A DNA stretch of 14,465 bases, from positions 1 through 14,465 of the forward strand of contig CAJXRJ010000102.1 of the NCBI GenBank assembly GCA_913058555.1. Reading direction: 5' to 3'. The DNA is from an uncultured bacterium. GTDB lineage: Bacteria; Planctomycetota; UBA1135; GCA-002686595. Positions 7,317-13,886 of the stretch are shown here, one piece after another. The translations under genes and the position numbers were made by a program. The notes beneath the pieces were generated by a model. It worked only from the letters and a program-made list of their open reading frames with translations, searched no databases and was not told the DNA's origin. Each line of letters starts with the position of its first letter. The stretch's first letter is position 1.

Positions 7317-7468
7317 TTGGAGATTTCTGCGGGGAAGGGGGGAGCCAGGATCAATCAGGAGCGGGAGGTTCTAACAGATGCCCGCTACTATGCGGCGCCC
7401 CCCCGAGGCTACTCAGGGCTCCTCGCCCTGAGAGACCTTTCACCGATCCGCCTGGGGGGACCTGCGCC
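7317..7468. promoter_or_regulatory. Divergent intergenic region with a perfect 8-bp dyad (7412-7432)
   Basis: These 152 bases separate ftcD (minus) from the GNAT gene (plus), so promoters for both should lie here. CTCAGGGC (7412-7419) and GCCCTGAG (7425-7432) form a perfect dyad with a 5-base TCCTC centre, ending 36 bases before the GNAT start. It could be an operator or a leader hairpin for the plus-strand transcript. TACTAT at 7385-7390 resembles a -10 box, but no acceptable -35 lies at the right distance. A GGGGGGA ribosome site (7454-7460) precedes the GNAT ATG. Confidence 0.45.
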
Positions 7469-8578
7469 ATGACCATCGATACCCAACCTGCCGCTTCGCG
7501 GCCCGCGACCCAGGAAGACCGTGCGCGCCAGGCCACGCTCTTCGACCAATGCTTCTCCCGCTCGGACGGGGCCGAGGTCCTGCCCTGGCGCTACGACCAG
7601 TGCTCCCATGGGGAGGCCCTCTGCACGGTCGTCGACGGGGCGGAGGTCGACGGGGAGGCGCCGGCGCTGACCGCGAGCTATGCGTGCGGCCCCAGGGTGA
7701 TCCTGCAGGCTGGCAAGTCACCCGCCACGGTGGGGCAGACCGGCGACGTCATGACGGCGCCCGAGGCCCGGGGCAAGGGACTGTTCTCGGCGCTCGACCG
7801 CGAGACCCTCGCCCGGGCGAAGGACGCCGGGTGGCCCGCCGTTTTCGGCCTGCCGAACCGCAGCTCGGCCCATATCTTCACCCGCGATCTTGGGTGGGAA
7901 GAGGTTGGGCATTTGCGCCCCTGGACGTTTGTCCTCGTGGCCGACGCCGGCGCCCGGGCCGAACGCATGAAGGTCAGCCGGGCCGCGTCCGCGGCGGTGC
8001 CGTGGACGGCGTGGCGTGGAACGATGGCCCGTGGGCGCCTGCGCAAGCAGTTCTTCGGCAAGATCAACGTGGTGCCCATCGCACGCTTCAAGCCCGAGGC
8101 TGACGAGGTCTCCGCCCAGGTGGCGGCCAAGTACCCCTGGTTCGTGCGCCGCGACCACGAGGACCTCAACTGGCGCTTCATCGACGCGCCATCGAAGCGC
8201 TTCCGGGCCCATGGCGTGTACGAGCCGTCCGGGGCCATGAGCGGGTGGTGCGTGGTGCAGCTGCCCGAGCGCGGGGAGACGGCGGGCTTCATCGCGGACA
8301 TCGTGGCGGCCAACGAGGTCGCTTTCGCCGGTGCCTTGGAGGCGGGGCTTGGCCACCTGCGCAAGGCAGGGGCCTCCGTCGCCCGCGCCCACGCCGTCGA
8401 GGGATCCCATTGGGAGTCGGCCCTCAAGCGGTCGGGTTTCCGCGCGCCAGGACCCGACGATCGGCGCCCGATCATCATGCACATCCTGGACGAAGGGCAC
8501 CCGTTAGCCGCGGTCGCCAAAGACCCCAAGCGGTGGTACTTCACCGACGCGGACCGGGACGCTGAGCTCATCGGATGA
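7469..8578 (+). CDS. GNAT-fold acyltransferase (369 aa)
   Basis: The acetyl-CoA binding signature is clear: GDVMTAPEARGKGLFSALDR (residues 92-111, with the R-G-K-G pyrophosphate loop at 101-104). A second conserved stretch follows, GLPNRSSAHIFTRDLGWEEV (127-146), with the N-x-x-S and GW elements of the GNAT core. The C-terminal half (about 195-369) has a second region ending KRWYFTDADRD (354-364), a tail I associate with GNAT proteins encoded in polysaccharide gene clusters. The likely role is acyl transfer to an amino sugar, but the substrate is not readable. The ATG at 7469 has a good GGGGGGA site 8 bases upstream. The deacetylase gene starts 67 bases downstream on the same strand, so the two probably form one transcript. 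No signal peptide or membrane segment is present, so it is cytoplasmic. Confidence 0.85.
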   Translation: MTIDTQPAASRPATQEDRARQATLFDQCFSRSDGAEVLPWRYDQCSHGEALCTVVDGAEVDGEAPALTASYACGPRVILQAGKSPATVGQTGDVMTAPEARGKGLFSALDRETLARAKDAGWPAVFGLPNRSSAHIFTRDLGWEEVGHLRPWTFVLVADAGARAERMKVSRAASAAVPWTAWRGTMARGRLRKQFFGKINVVPIARFKPEADEVSAQVAAKYPWFVRRDHEDLNWRFIDAPSKRFRAHGVYEPSGAMSGWCVVQLPERGETAGFIADIVAANEVAFAGALEAGLGHLRKAGASVARAHAVEGSHWESALKRSGFRAPGPDDRRPIIMHILDEGHPLAAVAKDPKRWYFTDADRDAELIG

Positions 8579-8645
8579 TGCCCCTGGATTCGGGATCGCG
8601 TGATGTCGCAGGGCGCACGGGCCAGGCCCCTGCCGGGGGCGCGTT

Positions 8646-9686
8646 ATGTCGGCCCTGAAACACCGGCTCAAGACCACGCTCTTGGGCGCCTGGGCGAGGC
8701 TTGCATGGCATACGCCCCTGGGGAAGCTCGTGGACGGCCGCACCGCGCGGCGGCTCCTGATCCTCTACGGTCACTGCGTCGACGACCCGAGTCTCAACGG
8801 CGAGCTGCATGCCGATATGAAGATCGGCGCGGGCCAGCTGGAGGAGATCCTCAAGGCCCTCGCGAAGCGATTCGACCTTGTGACGATCTCCGAGGGAATG
8901 GAGCGCCTCCAATCCGGCGCCCCGGGGCGGTCGATGGTGGCCCTTTCCATGGATGACGGCTACCGGGACAACCTGCTCCGGCTGGTTCCCCTCCTCGAGT
9001 CGGTGGGGGCCAAGGCCACCGTTTTCCTCGAGGCGGGCGCGGTGGTGGAGCGGCGGTTGCCCTGGCTGCACGCCCTTGGCTGGCTCGACGGGAAGCTTGG
9101 GGCGGAGCCCCTCGCGAAGCGGCTGGCGAACGATTTGCCCGAGGTGCGGGAGGCGTTGCTCGGCTGCGCCAGCTCCAACCGTTTGAAGCGCATCCTCAAG
9201 TACGACGCTGAGCCCGTGGCGCGGGACCACGTTCTGATGGAGTTGGTGACGGAACACGGGGGCGAGCCGCGTGAGATCGTCGACCGGCTCTACCTCTCGC
9301 TCGAGGAGGCGCGGCGGCTCGCCGCATCCGAGTGCATTGAGATCGGAGGCCATACGGTCAACCATCCGGTGCTGGCTCGCCTGCGCAAGGCCGACCAGCT
9401 CGCGGAGATTGCCGGCGGAGCCAAGCAGCTTCGCGGGGCCCTGGAGCCGGCTCAGACCGGCGCCGTATTCGCGTACCCCTACGGGCGGGCGTGGGACTTC
9501 AACGGCGGCTCCAAGGAGGCAGCGGCGGAGGCGGCGTACACCTACGCGGTCACGACCCACGATGGCGTGAACCGAAAGGGCACCGACCCCTTTGCGCTCA
9601 AGCGCGTGCCGATCCATGGGGGATCGAAGCTGCATCGGCTCTTCGCTGAGGCGTCCGGCAGCCTTGAGCTGTTCCGGGGGAGCTAG
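8646..9686 (+). CDS. Polysaccharide deacetylase, NodB homology (CE4-type) family (346 aa)
   Basis: CE4 enzymes remove N- or O-acetyl groups from polysaccharides with a metal bound by Asp-His-His. Motif 1 is SMDDGY (101-106), a variant of TFDDG keeping both aspartates (D103, D104). Motif 2 is HTVNHP, with H236 and H240 in the H-x3-H spacing. Motif 3 is FAYPYGRAWDF (275-285). The segment between motifs 1 and 2 is long (about 130 residues), as in deacetylases from exopolysaccharide clusters. There is no signal peptide, so a cytoplasmic or lipid-linked precursor may be the substrate. A hairpin pairing GCCCC (8626-8630) with GGGGC (8636-8640) lies directly before the ATG and covers the only G-rich ribosome site, which could damp or regulate translation. 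It likely shares a transcript with the GNAT gene. Confidence 0.93.
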   Translation: MSALKHRLKTTLLGAWARLAWHTPLGKLVDGRTARRLLILYGHCVDDPSLNGELHADMKIGAGQLEEILKALAKRFDLVTISEGMERLQSGAPGRSMVALSMDDGYRDNLLRLVPLLESVGAKATVFLEAGAVVERRLPWLHALGWLDGKLGAEPLAKRLANDLPEVREALLGCASSNRLKRILKYDAEPVARDHVLMELVTEHGGEPREIVDRLYLSLEEARRLAASECIEIGGHTVNHPVLARLRKADQLAEIAGGAKQLRGALEPAQTGAVFAYPYGRAWDFNGGSKEAAAEAAYTYAVTTHDGVNRKGTDPFALKRVPIHGGSKLHRLFAEASGSLELFRGS

Positions 9687-9697
9687 GCGCTCCTAGC
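9682..9697. terminator. Dyad formed by two convergent stop codons; candidate bidirectional terminator
   Basis: GCTAGG (9682-9687) and CCTAGC (9692-9697) are a perfect inverted repeat with a CGCT loop. The left arm contains the TAG of the deacetylase gene and the right arm the TAG of the convergent 52-codon gene. Only 6 bases separate the two stops. There is no T-run on either strand, so termination efficiency is doubtful. Confidence 0.35.
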
Positions 9698-9851
9698 GAA
9701 CGTCGTAACCGCTACCGCCCGAGAACGCGCCATCGCCCAAGAGGTAGAGCGCCGCCGCGATTCCTGCGAGGAGCAGCAACGGCACGGCGAACCAGAGCCA
9801 GAGGCTGTTCTTTTGGGAGCGGTCCGCGTTGGCGCGATTTGGCTTCGGCAT
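9693..9851 (-). CDS. Small single-pass membrane protein (52 aa), unknown function
   Basis: From the ATG at 9851 the minus strand reads 52 codons: MPKPNRANADRSQKNSLWLW, then FAVPLLLLAGIAAALYLLGD, then GAFSGGSGYDVR and a TAG stop. The layout is a basic, hydrophilic N-terminus, one strong hydrophobic helix at about residues 17-38, and a short glycine/serine tail. This fits a single-pass inner-membrane protein with the N-terminus inside. It starts 5 bases after the stop of the 117-codon gene, a spacing typical of translational coupling, which supports it as real. It matches no family I recognise. The alternative is a chance frame, but the close coupling and a classic membrane-anchor sequence make that less likely. 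Confidence 0.65.
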   Translation of the reverse strand: MPKPNRANADRSQKNSLWLWFAVPLLLLAGIAAALYLLGDGAFSGGSGYDVR

Positions 9852-9856
9852 AGTGC

Positions 9857-10210
9857 TCAGCGCGACATCAGCCGGTAGTGCATCTGATGCATGAACTGGC
9901 GCACTTCTTCGGGCTGCTGGGACACGTAGACCCGCAGCTCCACGGGCGGGCGCTTGGCCCAGTAGCCCCGGTGCACGAGGGCGTTCATCGCTTCGATCCG
10001 AGCCTTGGTGCTCTCAGAGCCGCTCGCTTGCTCGAGGAGCGTCGCCTCGGAGGGGATCGAGAGCCAGCCCACCAGGGCGAGGGTGGCCACGATCGCTCCA
10101 AGGGAGAAAATCAGCCACCGCTCCCGGCGCTTGACGCTCTCGAGGGTGGGCTCTTGGACCACCTCTGCGGCGCCGTCGGCAGATGGGGGCTCGGGGGGTC
10201 CGATCGACAT
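9857..10210 (-). CDS. Small membrane-anchored protein (117 aa), unknown function
   Basis: The ATG at 10210 begins a Pro/Glu-rich cytoplasmic segment (1-25), then KRRERW and a single hydrophobic helix (about 32-51, LIFSLGAIVATLALVGWLSI). About 65 residues follow, presumably periplasmic, containing KARIEAMNALVHRGYWAKRP and ending QFMHQMHYRLMSR. The basic stretch before the helix predicts N-in topology. The EAMNALVHRGYW segment loosely resembles a HEAT-type helix, but one copy proves nothing. The gene is followed 5 bases later by another small membrane protein gene, so the pair is probably one operon whose products may interact. I recognise no family. The start lacks a strong ribosome site. Confidence 0.75.
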   Translation of the reverse strand: MSIGPPEPPSADGAAEVVQEPTLESVKRRERWLIFSLGAIVATLALVGWLSIPSEATLLEQASGSESTKARIEAMNALVHRGYWAKRPPVELRVYVSQQPEEVRQFMHQMHYRLMSR

Positions 10211-10382
10211 GGCCTTGGGGGATAAGGGAACGCCCGCTCATCCGATTGTAGTGATCGGCCGCGCGCTCCTGCGCACTTCAGCTCAAGCGCCACTCCGACG
10301 CAATGCCCTGGTCCCACGGTTCCGATAACTCCGTCGGAATCCAGCTGCAGCGCTGAACCTGCCATCACGCGGAAACGAATTC

Positions 10383-10424
10383 CCTGCTGCCCGCTCTCGG
10401 GGAATCCTGCTGCCCGCTCTCGGG
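10383..10424. repeat. Short tandem direct repeat, 23-base period
   Basis: A 19-base sequence beginning CCTGCTGCCCGCTCTCGGG is present perfectly at 10383-10401 and again at 10406-10424. A degenerate third copy (GCCGCCCGCTC) follows at 10433-10443. It lies in the 244-base gap between the glycosyltransferase stop and the start of the 117-codon gene. It may be replication slippage or a tandem protein-binding site. Confidence 0.75.
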
Positions 10425-10454
10425 AGAGAAGAGCCGCCCGCTCCGATCCTGGGC

Positions 10455-11948
10455 CTACCAGATGGCCGACAGCGAGAGCAGCGTCGGGCCAAGGGATGGG
10501 ATCCATGCGAGGCACAGCGCCACGGCAACGCAGGAGGCGATCGTGCTTCGGGCCACAGTGGGCCGTTCCCTGGCGCCGGAAAGGCACACCGCGGCGAGCA
10601 CGATCAGCATGGGGATCATCGGCACCCGGAAGCGCGTCAGTCCGCTCAGGAGGGCCACGCCGCTCGTGCAGAGGACCGTCATGGTCGCAAACGACCGCAA
10701 GGGACCGGCATCGCGGATCGTCGCCCAGCCCCAAAGGGCCAAAAGCGCCAGCAGTGGGACCGAGAGGATCGAGATCAGGGCGAACAGTCGGCGCATCACG
10801 GGGGCGTCCAGGGGCTCACCAAAGCCGTCGACGACCCGGAATTGGCGCACGATGAACGAGACCGGCGAGACCAAGTCCACGAATTCAACGATGCGTGAGC
10901 GCACGAAGAACATGGGGTTGGCCGCCGCGAATTGCAGGCCATCCTCGATGTTGTTGCGCATGGCGTCTGCGGGGTTATCCACCTTGCGCGGGCGCCAGCC
11001 TTCGGGGGCTTTGCCCCGGATCTTGGCCCGGAGATCGCCTGGCGTCTCGGCCCCGAGGCCCGCGAGGTCGAAGTTGAAGTCGCCGGCGTTCCAGCCGAGG
11101 TACGCGTTGCCGCCCGCGGTGATCGCCACCGGGACAAATCGATCGAAGATCACCGCGTTCCGGGCGGTCCACGGGAGGATCGTCGTGAAGAACGACAACC
11201 CGAAGATCGCGGCCGGGCCCAGGGCCAGTGGGCCCGATCCATGGGCCCAAAGACGCAGGCTGAGTCGACCCGTACGCTTCTCCGTGGGATGCCCCCGGAG
11301 CGCGAAGGCGATCCAGCCCATGGCAGGGATCACGAAGAGGACGGTGCTTTCCCGCGTCAGGGCAGAGAGCCCGAGCAGGGCACCAGCCACAGGCACACGC
11401 CACCAGGGGGCGGCGAGGCGCCCCTCACGGGCGAAGCGGATGAGGTGGTAGGCCGCTGGCACGAAGAAGCTGAGGAAGAGCGTCTCCGAGTAGATCATGG
11501 CCGTGAAGCTGGCCAGGGGCAGGTAGAGCGCGAAGAGCCAAGCGCCCGCGATCCCAGCCCTTCGGCCGCCGAACATGGCCGCTATGAGCGCGACGTGCAC
11601 GCCCACCCAGAGCGACATGCCGACCTGTAGGAAGCGGAGGGCGTTGATCGTGTAGTCGCCGAAGAGCCCCTGGATCTGCGAGATGAGCCAGGGGAAGCCG
11701 GGGGCCCACATGCCCGTGTACTCGCCGAAGCGCGCCCAGCCTTTACCCAGGAACAGGTAGGCCGCTTCGTCGCCGGCGGTGCCCGCCCCAAGGAATGCGA
11801 GGACGAGGGTCAGCCGGATCGCTGCCGCAATTCCGAGCGGCAAGATCAGGTCCGACCAGCGCAGCTGGCGGCGCGGCTCGAGCGGCCGCAATGGGCGGGG
11901 CTCGGTCGCGATCCGCGGTACCGCGGGTCCTTCGGAGAAGTCAGTCAA
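10455..11948 (-). CDS. GT-C fold membrane glycosyltransferase, PMT/ArnT-like (497 aa)
   Basis: This is a polytopic inner-membrane protein of the family that uses polyprenyl-phosphate sugars as donors and transfers them on the outer face of the membrane. After a 30-residue cytoplasmic N-terminus and the first helix (about 33-54), the first outer loop has GDEAAY (59-64), the acidic pair expected at the GT-C catalytic site. Other family-like elements are YSETLFLSFF (153-162), GLSALTREST (193-202), ILPWTARNAVIFDRF (257-271) and TRFRVPMIPML (438-448). About 10 helices are visible. The start is a TTG at 11948 with no good ribosome site, and no in-frame ATG or GTG lies between the upstream stop and the first helix, so the exact start is uncertain. 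The sugar and acceptor are unknown. Its location between deacetylase and carbamoyltransferase genes suggests envelope glycan synthesis. Confidence 0.9.
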   Translation of the reverse strand: MTDFSEGPAVPRIATEPRPLRPLEPRRQLRWSDLILPLGIAAAIRLTLVLAFLGAGTAGDEAAYLFLGKGWARFGEYTGMWAPGFPWLISQIQGLFGDYTINALRFLQVGMSLWVGVHVALIAAMFGGRRAGIAGAWLFALYLPLASFTAMIYSETLFLSFFVPAAYHLIRFAREGRLAAPWWRVPVAGALLGLSALTRESTVLFVIPAMGWIAFALRGHPTEKRTGRLSLRLWAHGSGPLALGPAAIFGLSFFTTILPWTARNAVIFDRFVPVAITAGGNAYLGWNAGDFNFDLAGLGAETPGDLRAKIRGKAPEGWRPRKVDNPADAMRNNIEDGLQFAAANPMFFVRSRIVEFVDLVSPVSFIVRQFRVVDGFGEPLDAPVMRRLFALISILSVPLLALLALWGWATIRDAGPLRSFATMTVLCTSGVALLSGLTRFRVPMIPMLIVLAAVCLSGARERPTVARSTIASCVAVALCLAWIPSLGPTLLSLSAIW

Positions 11949-12325
11949 GGGATGGATGGGGCGAGCTTTTGGGTCGTGCGGAACCCAGCGAGCGTTGGAT
12001 TTCCTGAGCGGGCGCTGCGGCGCTCGTTCAGGGTATGTATGCAGTGAGTGAGGTGAGGAAACCGAATTCCTTACGCGATTCGTCCATGGGGGACGGGCGA
12101 GGGCACCAGATGGGTTCCCAGGAAGCGACTTCCCCGGGCATGCCTTCTCCTTATGTCGGGCAGTTGCGGCGGGATTCTCCTAACCCTTCGGTGGGAATGG
12201 CATCGAGGAAGCCATCAAACCGATTGGAACGTCTCGATTTGAAACCTCCTATCGGGAGGGCCAGAACCCCTCATCGCACCCGATCCCTCACCGTTGCCCT
12301 TGGGGGTCGATATCGCTTTGTCTGC
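11949..12325. other. Gene-free 377-base stretch upstream of the glycosyltransferase gene
   Basis: No frame here has coding character; the base composition is visibly less GC-rich than the flanking genes. It holds a strong hairpin at 12003-12032, a 5-bp hairpin pairing CCTCC (12245-12249) with GGAGG (12255-12259), and a small CCC-TTCG-G loop near 12187-12197. The promoter for the glycosyltransferase is presumably here, but no convincing -10/-35 pair could be picked out. A 107-codon plus-strand frame that enters from 12035 is unlike any protein I know. Confidence 0.6.
12003..12032 (+). other. Strong 13-bp stem-loop in the gene-free stretch
   Basis: Arms 12003-12015 and 12020-12032 pair at all 13 positions around a 4-base TGCG loop, with two G-T pairs. 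Read as plus-strand RNA both are G-U wobbles, whereas as minus-strand RNA they become C-A mismatches, so the fold favours plus-strand transcription. No T-run follows. It could be part of an unannotated RNA, a terminator for a plus-strand transcript, or a DNA-level site 55 bases upstream of the glycosyltransferase start. Confidence 0.5.
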
Positions 12326-13882
12326 CTAAAAAAGCGTATAGATGAACGGAGCCACTAACGGCGACGATGCCGCCACCACCAAAAGGCTCCCGACGCTCAA
12401 GAGGACGCTCAAAAGCGGCAGCAGATACCAGTGCCCCCGAAGGGTGAATGATCGCAGTAGCTCCAGGATGGTTCCGATCCTGTCGCCGAGGTGGTAGGCG
12501 ATGAAGCTGAGCAGGCCGATCAGGAGACCCGCAAAGGCGACCTTCGACGCGAGGGGGGGCAGGGAACCGATCAGGGCGGAGCCGAGGAGCGCCGCCGCAA
12601 AGACCACCGCCAGGAGAACCGCGACCTGGAGGTAGGCGCGCTGGGGTTCTTCGTCGGGGTAGGTTCGCGAGAACAGGGTCCCAAGGATCAGGGTGAGCCC
12701 GAGGTACCACAGCGGCCAGCGGGGCCATCGGCCCCCGCTGACTTTGCGATCCGGGTCCGGTGCATACCGGCCATTCTCGCCCGGGCCCTGCGGCACCAAG
12801 CTCCAGGCGTCGAGGCCGTCGTAAAGCGCCCTCGCCAGCACGGCGTTTCCCCGTGGGTTGAGGTGGAAGTCCCGCTCGAAGTAGAGCTCGGAGCCGGCAT
12901 CCGCCGCGGCTTGCAGGCCGGTGAGCGTCTCCACGAGGGGCACGCCCGCCGCTTTTGCGGCCTGTTTGAAGAGCTGATGGGGACGGTGGGGGTCGATGGC
13001 GCCAAGGGACTCGCGGTTGACCGGATCCGCGGCGGCGCCCATCTGGGCCCGCGAGGGGATCGGGGAGACCGCGAACGTCTCCGCTCCGATTTCCCGGGCC
13101 ACTTTCGCCATGCGCTGGATCAGTCGCTCCGTCCGAGCCTCGGCGGCGAGGGTCACCTCGGGCGGCTTCACGAGCCGCGAGCTCATCTCCACCGGGACCT
13201 GTTCCCCACGAACTTCAATCGTCGGGAGGGACTGGAAGAGTCTTGGGAGTCGGCCAATCGCCGTGCCCGCGAACCACGACCGCTCCTTCGGCGCGGGCAA
13301 CGGGCCGGTCCCAAGCTCGCCTTGGGCGTCGAAGAGCGGCTTGGCCTCGCCTAGGTAGTCGCCGGACGCATTCCACCAGATGTCGTTCTCGTAGGGGAAG
13401 ACGATGACGAGGTCGGGGCTAAAGGCCCGCCCATGGGTCTGGAGCCAGACGAGCTGCTGGTCCGTGGAGTAACCCTGTACGCCAGCGTTCACGATCTCGA
13501 CGCTGCGGCCCTCTTTGGCGTAGGCCTCTTCGAGAAGGTCCAGGAAGAGGTCTTCGCGTGCGACCGTGTAGCCATTCACGAAGGAGTCCCCGAGGGCCAG
13601 GATCCGAAACGTCCCGCGCCCCTTGGTCAGGTCCTTCGGGGTTTGGAAATCGTCCCGCAGGCCTTGGCTGTCGAGTTCAAGGGTGACGTCGAACTCCGCG
13701 GTCTTGCGGCGGATCTTTGAGCTCGGCTGCCCGCGCCATCCGAGCGCAGCGTCGAACTCGGTGTTCATGGCCGGCGGGCCGAATCCCAGGGCCCGCAGGC
13801 CGATTTCAAGGGTCCCGAACGCGAGCGCGAGGCTCACCAAGACCGCCAACAAGATGTTGAGGATGCGCACGGTAGGTCCCAC
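12326..13882 (-). CDS. SGNH/GDSL hydrolase fused to a multi-helix membrane region with a DUF5989-like C-terminus (518 aa)
   Basis: An N-terminal helix (about 7-25) anchors an SGNH domain with block I ILALGDSFVNG (catalytic Ser100), block II VNAGVQGYS (Gly134), block III YENDI (Asn166) and block V DFHLNPRGN (Asp338, His340). All four catalytic blocks are present, so esterase or O-acyltransferase activity is expected outside the membrane. From about 388 the protein has four to five hydrophobic helices. The last ~50 residues (ILELLRSF, then WYLLPLLSVLLSVGSLLVV, then SSPLVAPFIYTLF) have the pattern and end of the small DUF5989 proteins usually encoded separately beside carbamoyltransferases. The helices at 390-463 may correspond to the SxtJ-type membrane protein of the same clusters, but this is less certain. 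The start is a GTG at 13882, only 4 bases after the upstream carbamoyltransferase stop, implying translational coupling. Confidence 0.9.
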   Translation of the reverse strand: MGPTVRILNILLAVLVSLALAFGTLEIGLRALGFGPPAMNTEFDAALGWRGQPSSKIRRKTAEFDVTLELDSQGLRDDFQTPKDLTKGRGTFRILALGDSFVNGYTVAREDLFLDLLEEAYAKEGRSVEIVNAGVQGYSTDQQLVWLQTHGRAFSPDLVIVFPYENDIWWNASGDYLGEAKPLFDAQGELGTGPLPAPKERSWFAGTAIGRLPRLFQSLPTIEVRGEQVPVEMSSRLVKPPEVTLAAEARTERLIQRMAKVAREIGAETFAVSPIPSRAQMGAAADPVNRESLGAIDPHRPHQLFKQAAKAAGVPLVETLTGLQAAADAGSELYFERDFHLNPRGNAVLARALYDGLDAWSLVPQGPGENGRYAPDPDRKVSGGRWPRWPLWYLGLTLILGTLFSRTYPDEEPQRAYLQVAVLLAVVFAAALLGSALIGSLPPLASKVAFAGLLIGLLSFIAYHLGDRIGTILELLRSFTLRGHWYLLPLLSVLLSVGSLLVVAASSPLVAPFIYTLF

Positions 13883-13886
13883 TCCG

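Noticed and set aside
7370..7390. Possible sigma-70 promoter for the GNAT gene (TACTAT as -10)
   Set aside because: No -35-like hexamer lies 16-18 bases upstream (that position reads CGGGAG), so only the divergent region as a whole is reported.
8568..9635. 355-codon minus-strand frame opposite the polysaccharide deacetylase
   Set aside because: The plus strand carries the three NodB motifs; the minus frame is an antisense shadow with no motif.
10462..11451. 329-codon plus-strand frame opposite the glycosyltransferase
   Set aside because: It is Arg/Pro/Ser-rich and non-hydrophobic with no domain, whereas the minus strand gives a clear polytopic membrane protein.
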